Part shown: positions 35,845 to 44,496 of the stretch, piece by piece
Layout of the letters: the number at the start of each line of letters is the position of its first letter
How positions within the stretch are numbered: position 1 is the first letter of the stretch
Source: Sphingomonas aurantiaca
GTDB lineage: Bacteria > Pseudomonadota > Alphaproteobacteria > Sphingomonadales > Sphingomonadaceae
Direction of reading: 5' to 3'
Assembly: GCF_003050705.1 (NCBI RefSeq)
Contig: NZ_QAOG01000003.1
Location: forward strand, 1 to 64,000
DNA length: 64,000 nt
Notes under the pieces: model-generated
The model's input: the letters and a program-made list of their open reading frames with translations, nothing else
Database searches by the model: none
Told to the model about the DNA's origin: nothing
Translations under genes and position numbers: made by a program

Positions 35845-36498
35845 ATGAATACAGACCTTCCCGCGTTCCCGCGTTCGCTCTTCATTTTCTCCGTGCTGTA
35901 TGGCGGCATGGTGTGCATCGCCGGCGTGCTGGGGGTCAAACAGGTCGCGCTCGGCCCGCTCGCGGTCGAGGCGGGGATCTTTGCATTCCTGCTGCTGGTC
36001 GTGCTCAGCAGCGCGATCGCCGAGCTGCACGGACAGAAAACCGCGACGCTGCTGGTCCGGCTCGGGTTCATACCCTTGCTGGTGTCTGCCGCGCTGATCC
36101 AGCTGGTGCTGGCGCTGCCGCACGATCCGGGGATGTATCCCCCCGCGGTCGACGCGTTCCCGATCGTCGTCGGGCAGGGTGCGCGGATGATGATGGCGGG
36201 GCTGATCTCCTACGGCATCTCGCAGACGCTCAACGTCCTGATCTTCGCCAAGCTGGCGGGGCAGGTCGGCAGCGGCGAGGGCAAGCTGGTCTGGCTGCGC
36301 GGGATGATCGCCAGCATCATCTCGCAGGTGATCGACACGGTGCTGTTCATCACCATCTCGTTCCTCGGCGCGCGGCCGATCGTCGAGCTGATGGCGGGGC
36401 AGATGCTGACCAAGGTCGTGCTGTCGATCGTGCTGGTGCCGTTCATGATCACGTTCTTCGTGAAGCTCGGGCGGTGGCTGGACGCGCGCCCGATCTAA
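35845..36498 (+). CDS. yhhQ: Queuosine precursor transporter (YhhQ/VUT family)
   Basis: A 217-residue inner-membrane protein with six or so hydrophobic segments: FIFSVLYGGMVCIAGVLGVK, LAVEAGIFAFLLLVVLSSAIAEL, ARMMMAGLISYGISQTLNVLIF, ASIISQVIDTVLFITISFLGA and MLTKVVLSIVLVPFMITFF. The ISQ-D pattern and AELHGQK match the VUT/YhhQ family, which imports preQ0/preQ1 for queuosine modification. I saw no preQ1 riboswitch upstream. Confidence 0.85.
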   Translation: MNTDLPAFPRSLFIFSVLYGGMVCIAGVLGVKQVALGPLAVEAGIFAFLLLVVLSSAIAELHGQKTATLLVRLGFIPLLVSAALIQLVLALPHDPGMYPPAVDAFPIVVGQGARMMMAGLISYGISQTLNVLIFAKLAGQVGSGEGKLVWLRGMIASIISQVIDTVLFITISFLGARPIVELMAGQMLTKVVLSIVLVPFMITFFVKLGRWLDARPI

Positions 36499-36515
36499 GA
36501 TCGGGACCTTTCGGG

Positions 36516-36571
36516 ACGTCCGACACGTCCGTCACGTCCGTCACGTCCGTCACCCCAGCGAACGCTGGGGT
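36516..36571. repeat. Nine-base tandem repeat next to a palindrome
   Basis: Four tandem units, ACGTCCGAC then three ACGTCCGTC, run from 36516 to 36551 and abut the perfect palindrome ACCCCAGCGAACGCTGGGGT at 36552-36571. The palindrome recurs with small changes at 37747-37766 and 49773-49800. The gap between yhhQ and argB shows no gene. Confidence 0.8.
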
Positions 36572-36692
36572 ATCCCCGTTGGCGGGTGCGGGGGCTCGAA
36601 CTGGGAGGTCCCAGCTTTCGCTGCGATGACGGCGGGGCAGAGGGCGTACGTTCACCGATGACGAACGCGCCGCGACTGGCTAAAGCGCGGGC

Positions 36693-37610
36693 ATGACCGA
36701 TCACACGCCCGATCCCGCCCTGCTCGCCAAGGCCGAAACGCTCACCGAGGCGCTGCCCTATCTCCAGCGCTATGCGGGCAAGACGTTCGTCGTGAAATAT
36801 GGCGGCCATGCGATGGGCGACCCCGAGCTGCAGCGCGACTTCGCCGAGGACATGGTGCTGTTGAAGGCGGTCGGCATCAACCCGGTCGTGGTGCATGGCG
36901 GCGGGCCGCAGATCGGCGCGATGCTCAAGCGGCTTGGCGTCGAATCGCGCTTCGTCGACGGCCTGCGCGTGACCGACGCGGAGACCGCGCAGATCGCCGA
37001 AATGGTGCTCGCGGGCTCGATCAACAAGGAAATCGTCGGCTGGATCGGGCAGGCGGGCGGCCGCGCGGTCGGTATCTCGGGCAAGGACGCAGGCCTCGTG
37101 CTCGCGCAGAAGGTCGGCCATGGCCGCGAGCCCGACAAGCTCCAGGGCATCGAACGCCATGTCGACCTGGGCTTCGTCGGCGAGCCGATCGCGGTCGACC
37201 GGACGATCCTCGACACGCTGATCGCCGCCGACATCATCCCGGTGATCGCGCCGATCGGCATCGGCGCGGACGGCCACACCTACAACATCAACGCCGACAC
37301 GATGGCGGGCGCGATCGCCGCCGCGATGGGCGCCGCGCGGTTCTTCCTGCTGACCGATATCGTCGGCGTGCTCGACAAGGGCGGTGAACTGCTGACCGAC
37401 CTCGATCCGGCGCGGATCGCCGAATTGCGCGCCGACGGCACGGTGACGGGCGGGATGATCCCCAAGCTGGAAACTTGCGTGGCCGCGGTCCAGTCGGGGG
37501 TCGATGCCGCGGTGATCATCGACGGCCGCGTACCGCATGCGATGCTGCTCGAGATCTTTACCAAGCAGGGCGCGGGGACGCTGGTGAGTGCGACGGGCGC
37601 GGCGCGGTAG
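36693..37610 (+). CDS. argB: Acetylglutamate kinase
   Basis: A 305-residue amino-acid kinase that phosphorylates N-acetylglutamate in arginine synthesis. Motifs are [72 protein letters not shown] and [19 protein letters not shown]. The N-terminal helix ([14 protein letters not shown]) is typical of arginine-sensitive hexameric enzymes, so feedback inhibition by arginine is likely. No other arg gene is nearby. Confidence 0.97.
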   Translation: MTDHTPDPALLAKAETLTEALPYLQRYAGKTFVVKYGGHAMGDPELQRDFAEDMVLLKAVGINPVVVHGGGPQIGAMLKRLGVESRFVDGLRVTDAETAQIAEMVLAGSINKEIVGWIGQAGGRAVGISGKDAGLVLAQKVGHGREPDKLQGIERHVDLGFVGEPIAVDRTILDTLIAADIIPVIAPIGIGADGHTYNINADTMAGAIAAAMGAARFFLLTDIVGVLDKGGELLTDLDPARIAELRADGTVTGGMIPKLETCVAAVQSGVDAAVIIDGRVPHAMLLEIFTKQGAGTLVSATGAAR

Positions 37611-37620
37611 CGGCTTGCTC

Positions 37621-37706
37621 CCGTCATCCTGACGAAAGTCAGGATCCAGGATTGCGGGATCGCCCCGCTGCTTGGCTCTGGATCCTGACTTTCGTCAGGA
37701 TGACGG
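37621..37706. repeat. Palindromic repeat, type D
   Basis: CCGTCATCCTGACGAAAGTC with AGGATCCAG is mirrored by CTGGATCC with TGACTTTCGTCAGGATGACG and G, the same unit as 8687-8768. A second, smaller palindrome ACCCCAGC-TTTC-GCTGGGGT lies at 37747-37766. Together they fill most of the 255-bp gap between argB and yggT; no gene is seen there. Confidence 0.88.
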
Positions 37707-37865
37707 AATAAGGAGTGATTGGAACGCCGCGCGCGCCAATCGGGATACCCCAGCTTTCGCTGGGGTGACGATGTTGAAGGGGATACGAGCGCGAGCGACA
37801 GCGCAGGGGTTCTCGTTCTTCCTCCGCTCCCTTATATTGCTATCATACCAGCGGAGACCCACGCC

Positions 37866-38168
37866 TTGATCGCCCTTCTTCAGATCGTCCAGTTGCTGCT
37901 CAATCTCGTCTGGTGGGTCATCGTGATCCAGGCGGTGCTGTCATGGCTGATCGCGTTCAACGTCATCAACACGCAGAGCGATTTCGTCCGCACGGTGTGG
38001 AACGCGCTGCAGAAGATCACCGAGCCGCTCTATCGTCCGATCCGCCGGATCCTGCCCGATTTCGGCGCGCTCGACCTGTCGCCGCTGGTCGTGCTGCTGA
38101 TCCTCTACATCCTGACCAACATCGTCATCCCGAACATCGCGCAGAACTATCTCGTCGCGGCCTATTGA
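37866..38168 (+). CDS. YggT family membrane protein
   Basis: A 100-residue YggT protein with two membrane helices (LLQIVQLLLNLVWWVIVIQAVLSWL and LVVLLILYILTNIVI) and the signature NALQKITEPLYRPIRRILPDFGALDLSPLVV in between. Relatives are linked to membrane organisation and division. The start is TTG at 37866, chosen for the GCGGAG site nine bases upstream; no ATG is available at the conserved N-terminus. The stop overlaps the next gene. Confidence 0.9.
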   Translation: MIALLQIVQLLLNLVWWVIVIQAVLSWLIAFNVINTQSDFVRTVWNALQKITEPLYRPIRRILPDFGALDLSPLVVLLILYILTNIVIPNIAQNYLVAAY

Positions 38169-38476
38169 ACGGACCGGCTGCCTGGCGCGCGGTCGGTGAC
38201 GGCCTGGCGCTCGCCGTCCGGGTAACCCCGCGCGGCGGCCGGGACACGCTGGTCGCCGGCACCCCCGAGCATCTTGCCGCGCGCCTGGCGGCGGCACCCG
38301 TCGATGGCGCGGCGAATGCCGGGCTGGTCGCGCTCGTCGCCAAGAGCTTCGGCGTGCCCAGGCGCGCGGTGACGATCGTCTCGGGCGAAACCGCGCGGCT
38401 GAAACGCCTCCACATCGCCGGCGATGTCGCTACGCTGGCGGAAATCGCGTCCGCGCTCTATGGGCCGCGGGCATGA
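38165..38476 (+). CDS. DUF167 (YggU) family protein
   Basis: A 103-residue protein of the DUF167/YggU family: [60 protein letters not shown] in outline. The function is unknown; the gene commonly follows yggT. The likely start is TTG at 38165, whose last two bases overlap the yggT stop. The stop TGA overlaps the folD ATG as ATGA. Confidence 0.88.
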   Translation: MNGPAAWRAVGDGLALAVRVTPRGGRDTLVAGTPEHLAARLAAAPVDGAANAGLVALVAKSFGVPRRAVTIVSGETARLKRLHIAGDVATLAEIASALYGPRA

Positions 38477-39363
38477 GCGCGACCATCATCGACGGCAAGG
38501 CCTTCGCCGCCGGCCTCCGGGCCCGTATCGCAGACGGCGTCACCGCCTTTCGGACACAGGCGGGTCGTGCGCCCGGCCTTGCCGTGGTGCTGGTCGGCGA
38601 GGATCCCGCCTCCAGCGTCTATGTCCGCTCGAAGGGCAAGGCGACGCGCGAGGCGGGGATGGAGAGCATCGAGCACCGGCTGCCCGCCGACGTGTCGGCC
38701 GACGCGCTGCTCGCGCTGGTCGCGACACTCAACACCGATCCGGCGATCGACGGCATCCTGGTCCAGCTGCCCTTGCCCAGGCATATCGACGAGCAGGCGG
38801 TGATATCGGCGATCGATCCCGACAAGGATGTCGACGGCTTCCACCCGATCAACGCGGGCCGTCTCGCGACCGGGCTGCCGGGGTTCGTGCCGTGCACGCC
38901 GTTTGGCTGTGTGCTGTTGCTCAAGAGCGTGTTGCCGAGCCTGAGCGGGCTCGAGGCGGTCGTCGTCGGGCGCTCGAACATCGTCGGCAAGCCGATGGCG
39001 CAACTGCTGCTCCGCGAAAGCTGCACCGTCACCGTCGTCCATAGCCGGACGAAGGACGTGCCCGCGCATATCCGCCGCGCCGACATCGTCGTCGCCGCGG
39101 TCGGGATCCCGCAGATGATCAAGGGCGACTGGCTCAAGCCCGGCGCGACGGTGATCGACGTCGGCATCAACCGGACCGAGACGGGGCTGGTCGGCGACGT
39201 CGATTTCGCGAGCGCGGTCGACGTCGCGGGTGCGATCACGCCGGTGCCGGGGGGCGTCGGGCCGATGACGATCGCGTGCCTGCTGCGCAACACGCTGGTC
39301 TCGGCAGGGCGCCGCGAGGGCGTTGCCGTCGACGAAGCCATGCTCGATCGGGCCGGGCTGTGA
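38473..39363 (+). CDS. folD: Methylenetetrahydrofolate dehydrogenase/cyclohydrolase
   Basis: A 296-residue bifunctional enzyme that oxidises 5,10-methylene-THF to 10-formyl-THF. It has [23 protein letters not shown] with the Tyr and Lys of the active site, [47 protein letters not shown], and [19 protein letters not shown]. It is translationally coupled to the DUF167 gene and to marC. Confidence 0.97.
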   Translation: MSATIIDGKAFAAGLRARIADGVTAFRTQAGRAPGLAVVLVGEDPASSVYVRSKGKATREAGMESIEHRLPADVSADALLALVATLNTDPAIDGILVQLPLPRHIDEQAVISAIDPDKDVDGFHPINAGRLATGLPGFVPCTPFGCVLLLKSVLPSLSGLEAVVVGRSNIVGKPMAQLLLRESCTVTVVHSRTKDVPAHIRRADIVVAAVGIPQMIKGDWLKPGATVIDVGINRTETGLVGDVDFASAVDVAGAITPVPGGVGPMTIACLLRNTLVSAGRREGVAVDEAMLDRAGL

Positions 39364-39980
39364 TCGAGCTCTATATCTCGTCGCTGATCACGTTCTTCGT
39401 GGTCATCGATCCGCCCGGCTGCGCGCCGATCTATGCCGGGCTGTCGGCGAGCGCGTCAGCGACGCAGAAGCGGGCGATGGCGATCCGCGCGGTCGGCGTG
39501 TCGGCGGCGATCCTGTTCGTGTTCGCGCTGTTCGGCGAGGCGTTGCTCAAAGGCCTGGGCATCAGCCTGGCGAGCTTCCGTATCGCCGGCGGCATCATGC
39601 TGTTCCTGATCGCGCTCGAAATGGTGTTCGAGAAGCGCACCGAGCGCCGCGAGGATCGCGCCGCCAAGGTGGCGAGCGACCCCGAGGCCGAGGACGTCTC
39701 CATCTTCCCGATGGCGATGCCGATGATCGCCGGGCCGGGCTCGATCGCTTCGGTGATGCTGTTGATGAGCCGCAACAGCGGGCTCGAGCGCTCGGCGATC
39801 GTGCTCGCCGCGATGGTGACGATCCTGCTGCTGACGCTGGTCGCGCTGCTGGCCGCCGGGCCGATCATGCGGATCCTGGGTGCCAAGATCGAGGCGGTGA
39901 TCACCCGCCTGCTCGGCGTGCTGCTGGCGGCACTGGCGGTGCAGTTCGTGCTCGATGGCCTGTCGGTGGTGCTGCACTAG
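39360..39980 (+). CDS. MarC family membrane protein
   Basis: A 206-residue six-helix membrane protein: [61 protein letters not shown], and [21 protein letters not shown]. This is the MarC/UPF0056 family, whose role is unknown. The start GTG at 39360 forms GTGA with the folD stop; the longer upstream start lies inside folD and is rejected. Confidence 0.9.
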   Translation: MIELYISSLITFFVVIDPPGCAPIYAGLSASASATQKRAMAIRAVGVSAAILFVFALFGEALLKGLGISLASFRIAGGIMLFLIALEMVFEKRTERREDRAAKVASDPEAEDVSIFPMAMPMIAGPGSIASVMLLMSRNSGLERSAIVLAAMVTILLLTLVALLAAGPIMRILGAKIEAVITRLLGVLLAALAVQFVLDGLSVVLH

Positions 39981-39981
39981 G

Positions 39982-40011
39982 CCGTCATCCTGACTGTCGT
40001 CGGGATGACGG
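39982..40011. terminator. Hairpin between convergent genes
   Basis: CCGTCATCC and GGATGACGG pair around a short loop that itself can form GAC/GTC. It is a single-arm version of the type D repeat and lies between the convergent marC and GT-C genes. There is no T-run, so termination is only inferred. Confidence 0.5.
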
Positions 40012-40020
40012 CGGTGGGCA

Positions 40021-41808
40021 TCAGTCCACCTTGAACAGCCGCAGCGGGGAATTGCGCGGCAGCGGGAGCGGTGTCAGCCACGCCGGCACCTCGTTCCTGG
40101 CGAGCTCCGCGTAGAACCCCTTCGGGCTGCGCGCCTTGTAGTTGGTCGATTCCGCCGCGTTGGGGCAGAGCAGCATCATCGTCGCGCCGTGGCGCTTGAC
40201 GATCGCATGCGCCTGGTCCGCGGTTCCCCCGAACGCATGCTGGACGTCGAGGATCGCGCCGCCGTTGCGGTGATACGGCCCCGCGATCGCATCGTGATGC
40301 GTGATCGTGATCAGCCGCGGCCCCATGTCGACGAAGGTGAAGATCGTCTGCGCGGGGTATTTGTTGAGCGCGAGCAGCACCGTCGTCCGCAGGCAGTTGC
40401 CCGTCGCCATGTTGACGCGCTTCTCGTACGGCTTGGGCCGGTCGATCGGGAAATACTGGATCACCATCCCCGCGAACAACCCGGAGACGATCAGGAACGC
40501 GCCGACCGTGCCGAGCACGCGCACCGCCACCGATCGGTTGCCGAGCAGCTTCGGCAGGATCAGCCAGCCGAGCGCGGTTGCCCCGGGAATCGCCAGCAGC
40601 TGCGCGGCGGGGCCGGCGCGGACCTGCCACAGCAGCATCGCGCAGGCGAACGCGGTGAACAGCGCGACCGCCGCCCAGCCGACCGCGCGCGGATCGCGCC
40701 GCGCACGCCAGGCGGCGACGATCGCGCCGATCAGGCCGATGATCGGCAGCGTCGCCAGCGCGAAGCCGACGCGGAAGCTGTGCTTGTAGATCGGCTTGGC
40801 CTCGCGGACATTGTCCAGCCAGTTGCGCTGCAGCTCGGGCGAGATGCCCTCCGGCCGGCCCAGGCACTGCGGGAAGACGAGCGCGAACCCGGCGACGATC
40901 GCCGCGCCCGCCACCACCGCCAGCGCCAGCCGCGCGCCGCGCGAGGCGGGCCCGAACCGCGCGAGCAGGAACAGCAGCATCCCCGCCGCGATCATCACGC
41001 TCAGCCACACCGGCGTCAGCGCGTCGCAGCGCATCGCCTGGTTGGCGTTCGACGCGAACAGCGCGAACCCCAGCGTGCTGCCGCCGCCCAGCGTCAGCGC
41101 ATAGATCGACAGCCGCTCGCCCTCCGCCCGGTCCCATACCCAGCGCAGCGCGATGATCGCCCCCGCCATCGCCGCATAGGGCAACAGCTCGAGCCCGATC
41201 GACAGCGATACCGCGCTCGCGATTCCGACCATCGCGCCACCGCGACGGCCGTTGGGGTCGCACAGGCCCGCGACCGTGAGGCTGAGCATCGCCAGCTGCC
41301 AGCCGTGATGATCGATCCGTTCGGGCATGAACATCAGCATCGTGCCGGTCGCGCCGACCATGAACACGATAGCGAGCGGCCACGCATAGGGGCTGATCAG
41401 CCGCCGCACGGTCGCGCCGATCCCGAGCATCGCGATCGACAGCGGCAGCAGCGGCGCGATCCCGCACGCCAGCCGCTCCGCCCAGCTGTTGGTGGTGAAC
41501 AGGCGGAAGAACAGGATGAGCCCGGCGATCGGCAGGTCGACGATCCGGCTCCAGTGGATATCGAACCCGACCGGCGGGTTCAGCCGGTAGTTGCGCAGAT
41601 CGTACCAGCCCTGGCCGTCGAGCAGCGCGCGGACCTGCATCAGCCGCATATTGTCGTCGGTATCGCCGAGCGACAGCCAGCGGACCTGCCCCCAGCGATC
41701 GACCATCGACCATGCCGCCACCGCCACCCAGGCGAGCAGCGACAAGGCGATCCAATGCCGATCGAGTGCGTCGAGCAGCGTATTCCGCCGCGGTGGTGCC
41801 TGATCCAA
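40021..41808 (-). CDS. GT-C-type membrane glycosyltransferase
   Basis: A 595-residue protein with about a dozen membrane helices and a soluble C-terminal domain of about 150 residues. Acidic first-loop motif GDTDDNMRLMQVRALLDGQG and PERIDHHGWQLAM resemble the catalytic loops of GT-C enzymes such as the STT3 oligosaccharyltransferases, which use polyprenyl-linked donors. I infer a role in adding sugars to envelope glycans or proteins, without a substrate. It is divergent from gtrA, so the region looks like a small glycan module. Confidence 0.72.
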   Translation of the reverse strand: MDQAPPRRNTLLDALDRHWIALSLLAWVAVAAWSMVDRWGQVRWLSLGDTDDNMRLMQVRALLDGQGWYDLRNYRLNPPVGFDIHWSRIVDLPIAGLILFFRLFTTNSWAERLACGIAPLLPLSIAMLGIGATVRRLISPYAWPLAIVFMVGATGTMLMFMPERIDHHGWQLAMLSLTVAGLCDPNGRRGGAMVGIASAVSLSIGLELLPYAAMAGAIIALRWVWDRAEGERLSIYALTLGGGSTLGFALFASNANQAMRCDALTPVWLSVMIAAGMLLFLLARFGPASRGARLALAVVAGAAIVAGFALVFPQCLGRPEGISPELQRNWLDNVREAKPIYKHSFRVGFALATLPIIGLIGAIVAAWRARRDPRAVGWAAVALFTAFACAMLLWQVRAGPAAQLLAIPGATALGWLILPKLLGNRSVAVRVLGTVGAFLIVSGLFAGMVIQYFPIDRPKPYEKRVNMATGNCLRTTVLLALNKYPAQTIFTFVDMGPRLITITHHDAIAGPYHRNGGAILDVQHAFGGTADQAHAIVKRHGATMMLLCPNAAESTNYKARSPKGFYAELARNEVPAWLTPLPLPRNSPLRLFKVD

Positions 41809-41898
41809 AACGCTTTCCTCCGGCCCGCACGCACTCTAGATGCGCGGGCATATCTCAAGCGTCGCTCTATCGCGGTGTTGGTAAAGAACAAGGCGGGC

Positions 41899-42324
41899 AT
41901 GCAGGCGATTTGGCGACAGGTAGAGCAGATGCGGGCGAGCGGCGTGCTCGGCCAGCTCGTGCGCTTCGGGATTGCCGGCGGCCTGTCGAGCCTCGTCTAT
42001 TCACTCGTCTACCTGCCGCTGACGGCGTATGTCTTCCCGCCACGCCAGGCGGTGGCCGCGGTGCCGTTCGCGTTCGTCGTCGCGGTGGTCGTCGGGTTCT
42101 TCCTGCACAGCCGCTGGAGCTTCAAGGGACACGCGAAGGAGCCCGGGGCGGGGCGGCATATCAAGTTCGTGATCGTCCAGGGCGCCGGGCTCGCGCTCAA
42201 CGCGCTGGTCACCTGGATCGGCACCGCGCTGTTTCACCTGCACCCGTGGATCCCGCTGATCCCCGCGGTGCTTCTTGCCGCGATCCTGAGCTTCGTGCTC
42301 AACCGTCTCTGGGTTTTCAACTGA
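41899..42324 (+). CDS. GtrA family membrane protein
   Basis: A 141-residue protein with four membrane helices: QLVRFGIAGGLSSLVYSLVYL, VPFAFVVAVVVGFFLHSRWSF, FVIVQGAGLALNALVTWIG and IPLIPAVLLAAILSFVLNRLWVF. The F-x-x-x-RFGIAGG and LNRLWVF motifs are typical of GtrA, thought to flip undecaprenyl-linked sugars. Start ATG at 41899; GTG at 41875 is possible but has no ribosome binding site. It is followed 28 bp later by a methyltransferase and then, on the other strand, a GT2 enzyme. Confidence 0.88.
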   Translation: MQAIWRQVEQMRASGVLGQLVRFGIAGGLSSLVYSLVYLPLTAYVFPPRQAVAAVPFAFVVAVVVGFFLHSRWSFKGHAKEPGAGRHIKFVIVQGAGLALNALVTWIGTALFHLHPWIPLIPAVLLAAILSFVLNRLWVFN

Positions 42325-42352
42325 TGCTTCCAACGAACTGGGCGAATTACTG

Positions 42353-43081
42353 ATGGACCGCATCGTCTACGACCGGATGGCCGCGCATGATTCCACGCAT
42401 TGGTGGTACCGCGCGCGCCGCGACATCCTCGCCGATTACCTGACTCGCTACGGCAACCTGCCGAAGGACGCCAAGATCCTCGAGATCGGCTGCGGCACCG
42501 GGCACAATCTGCCAATGCTCGCCGCGTTCGGCAGCATCGACGCGATCGAGATCGATCCCGCCGCGCGCGAGATCGCGAGCGAGCGGCTCGGCAAGCCGGT
42601 CGGCGCGGCGCCGCTGCCCGAGCTGCCCGGCGTGCCGCGGGGCCATTACGACCTGATCGCGGTGCTCGATGTGGTCGAGCATATCGAGGACGACGTCGCG
42701 GCGCTGAAGGCGATGGCGGATTGCCTCGCGCCCGGCGGCAAGATCCTGATCGCGGTGCCGGCGCACCAGTGGATGTGGAGCGCGCACGACACCGTGAACC
42801 ACCACCACCGCCGCTATTCGAAGGCGACGCTGAAGGCGGCGATCGAGACTGCGGGGCTCAAGCCCGAAAAGCTCGGCTATTTCAATTCGCTGCTGTTCCC
42901 GCTGGCGGCGGCGGCGCGGATCGCCGGGCGGATGACGGGGCGCGACGACAGCGACGATTCCCCGCCGCCCAAGCCGGTCAACGCGTTGTTCGAGACGATC
43001 TTCCGGCTGGAACGCCATCTGGTCGGGCGCGTGCCGATGACGCCGGGGGTTTCGATCGTGACGCTGGCGGTCCCGCGGTAA
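42353..43081 (+). CDS. Class I SAM-dependent methyltransferase
   Basis: A 242-residue methyltransferase (type 11/12). Motif I is KILEIGCGTGHNLPMLAAFG, motif II DAIEIDPAAREIASERLG, and motif post II YDLIAVLDVVEHIEDDVAALK. The protein begins with DRIVYDRMAAHDSTHWWYRARRDIL, a segment seen in methyltransferases of polysaccharide clusters. Near the C-terminus are NHHHRRYSKATL and two hydrophobic patches that may contact membrane. Its substrate is probably a lipid-linked sugar or quinone-like molecule; context with gtrA favours the former. Confidence 0.85.
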   Translation: MDRIVYDRMAAHDSTHWWYRARRDILADYLTRYGNLPKDAKILEIGCGTGHNLPMLAAFGSIDAIEIDPAAREIASERLGKPVGAAPLPELPGVPRGHYDLIAVLDVVEHIEDDVAALKAMADCLAPGGKILIAVPAHQWMWSAHDTVNHHHRRYSKATLKAAIETAGLKPEKLGYFNSLLFPLAAAARIAGRMTGRDDSDDSPPPKPVNALFETIFRLERHLVGRVPMTPGVSIVTLAVPR

Positions 43082-43107
43082 CGATCAAGGTATCTGCGCG
43101 CGCCCTT

Positions 43108-43256
43108 CCGTTCTTCCTGAGTAGCCGTCGAGTAGCTGCGAAGCGGCGTATCGAGACGGCGTATCGAAGGATAGCTGGCGCGCGGAACCCATACCTCGAT
43201 ACGAGTCCTCGATACGCTCCTCACGGAGCTACTCGGTCTCTACTCGGCACGAACGG
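43108..43256. repeat. Multi-stem repeat, type E (about 149 bp)
   Basis: CCGTTCTTCCTGAGTAGCCG begins the element and TCTCTACTCGGCACGAACGG ends it, with inner pairs such as GGTATCGAGG-like CGTATCGAAGG / CCTCGATACG. It is the closest relative of 12638-12787. With the following type B element it occupies the whole 345-bp gap from 43082 to 43426; no gene is seen there. Confidence 0.82.
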
Positions 43257-43296
43257 AATAGGGCGTGGCATGCCTCCCCGAATTGGCAAGCAAGCA

Positions 43297-43399
43297 CCAC
43301 CCCGGCGAAGGCCGGGGCCCAGTTGGGGAACGTGGCCAACTGCGGGTGCGCGCCGTTACTGCTACCTTCGCAACTGGGCCCCGGCCTCCGCCGGGGTGG
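43297..43399. repeat. Palindromic element, type B (103 bp)
   Basis: Arms CCACCCCGGCGAAGGCCGGG..CCAGTTGG and CAACTGG..CCCCGGCCTCCGCCGGGGTGG enclose a 43-bp centre. Same size class as 4650-4753 and 19716-19818. It lies 28 bp before the stop of the GT2 gene on the other strand. Confidence 0.9.
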
Positions 43400-43426
43400 A
43401 GTTGTGATGGGGCAGGCGGCGTTCGT

Positions 43427-44449
43427 TTAGTCGACGCGAACGGGGGGGAGGCCGTCAGGCGCCTGAACCGGCTCTACCGGCTCCGCGCGGAATCCCAGCG
43501 TCGCCTTGCCCTGGATCGGGCCGGCGATATCCGCGACGATATACAGCGGCCGGCGCTTCGACTCGACATAAAGGCGGCCGAGATATTCGCCGATCATCCC
43601 CAGCACGAACATCTGCACCGCGCCCAGGAACACGGTGACCAGCATCGTCGAAGTCCAGCCCTGCACCGCGCTGCCCGACAGCCAGCCGATCGCGATATAG
43701 ACGAACAGCAGCAGCGACACGCCGGTCAGCGCGAGCCCCGCATGGCTGGCGAACCGCAACGGCGCGGTCGAAAAGCCGGTGACCGCGTCGAAGGCGAGGC
43801 GGATCATCTTGGCGAGCGGATAGTTCGTCTCGCCCGCGAGCCGCTCGGCGCGGTCATAGGGGAAGGGCACCTGGCGGAAGCCGATCCAGGCGACCATCCC
43901 GCGAATGAAGCGCGCCTGTTCGGGCAAGCTCAGGAACGCATCGAGCGCCCGCCTGCTCATCAGGCGGAAATCGCCCGTGTCGAGCGGGATCGGCGTTTCG
44001 GTCATCCGAGTCAGCAGGCGATAAAAGGCGGCGGCGGTGGCCTTCTTGAACACCGTCTCGCCCGCGCGCTGGCGGCGCACCGCATAGACCACGTCGGCCT
44101 GGCTCGCCGCCATCGCCGCGCGCATGTCGGACAGCAGCTCGGGCGGATCCTGCAGATCCGCGTCGATGATCAGGATCTGCTCGCCCGCGCACAGATCGAG
44201 CCCCGCGGTCAGCGCCAGCTGGTGGCCATGGTTGCGCGACAGGTTGATCGCGACCAGCCGCGGGTCGGCGCTGGCGAGGCGTTGCATGACGTCCCAGCTG
44301 TCGTCGCGCGAGCCGTCGTTGATCAGGACGATCTCGTAATCGTCGCCGACCGCGACCTTGGCCGCGCCGGAAATGCGGGCGTGCAGGATGTCGAGGCACG
44401 CAGCCTCGTTATAGCAGGGCACGACAATAGAGAGAGAGGGACGGTTCAT
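43427..44449 (-). CDS. Glycosyltransferase family 2 with C-terminal membrane helices
   Basis: A 340-residue GT2 enzyme of the DPM1/GtrB type. The GT-A domain starts SIVVPCYNEAACLDILHARI, has LINDGSRDDSWDVMQ, the metal-binding LIIDADLQDPPELL, and GDFRLMSRRALDAFLSLPEQARFIRGM in outline. Two C-terminal helices (HAGLALTGVSLLLFVYIAIGWL and TSTMLVTVFLGAVQMFVLGMIGEYLGRLY) anchor it. Such enzymes make polyprenyl-phosphate sugars that a GtrA flippase and GT-C transferase then use, both of which are close by (41899 and 40021). Confidence 0.92.
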   Translation of the reverse strand: MNRPSLSIVVPCYNEAACLDILHARISGAAKVAVGDDYEIVLINDGSRDDSWDVMQRLASADPRLVAINLSRNHGHQLALTAGLDLCAGEQILIIDADLQDPPELLSDMRAAMAASQADVVYAVRRQRAGETVFKKATAAAFYRLLTRMTETPIPLDTGDFRLMSRRALDAFLSLPEQARFIRGMVAWIGFRQVPFPYDRAERLAGETNYPLAKMIRLAFDAVTGFSTAPLRFASHAGLALTGVSLLLFVYIAIGWLSGSAVQGWTSTMLVTVFLGAVQMFVLGMIGEYLGRLYVESKRRPLYIVADIAGPIQGKATLGFRAEPVEPVQAPDGLPPVRVD

Positions 44450-44496
44450 CGCCCCCGTCTAGCGTCCGCTGCGCCCGCCGTCATCGTCGGATGTTT

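Noticed and set aside
36500..36690. CRISPR-like array from the ACGTCCGTC repeats
   Set aside because: Units are nine bases, directly tandem and without spacers.
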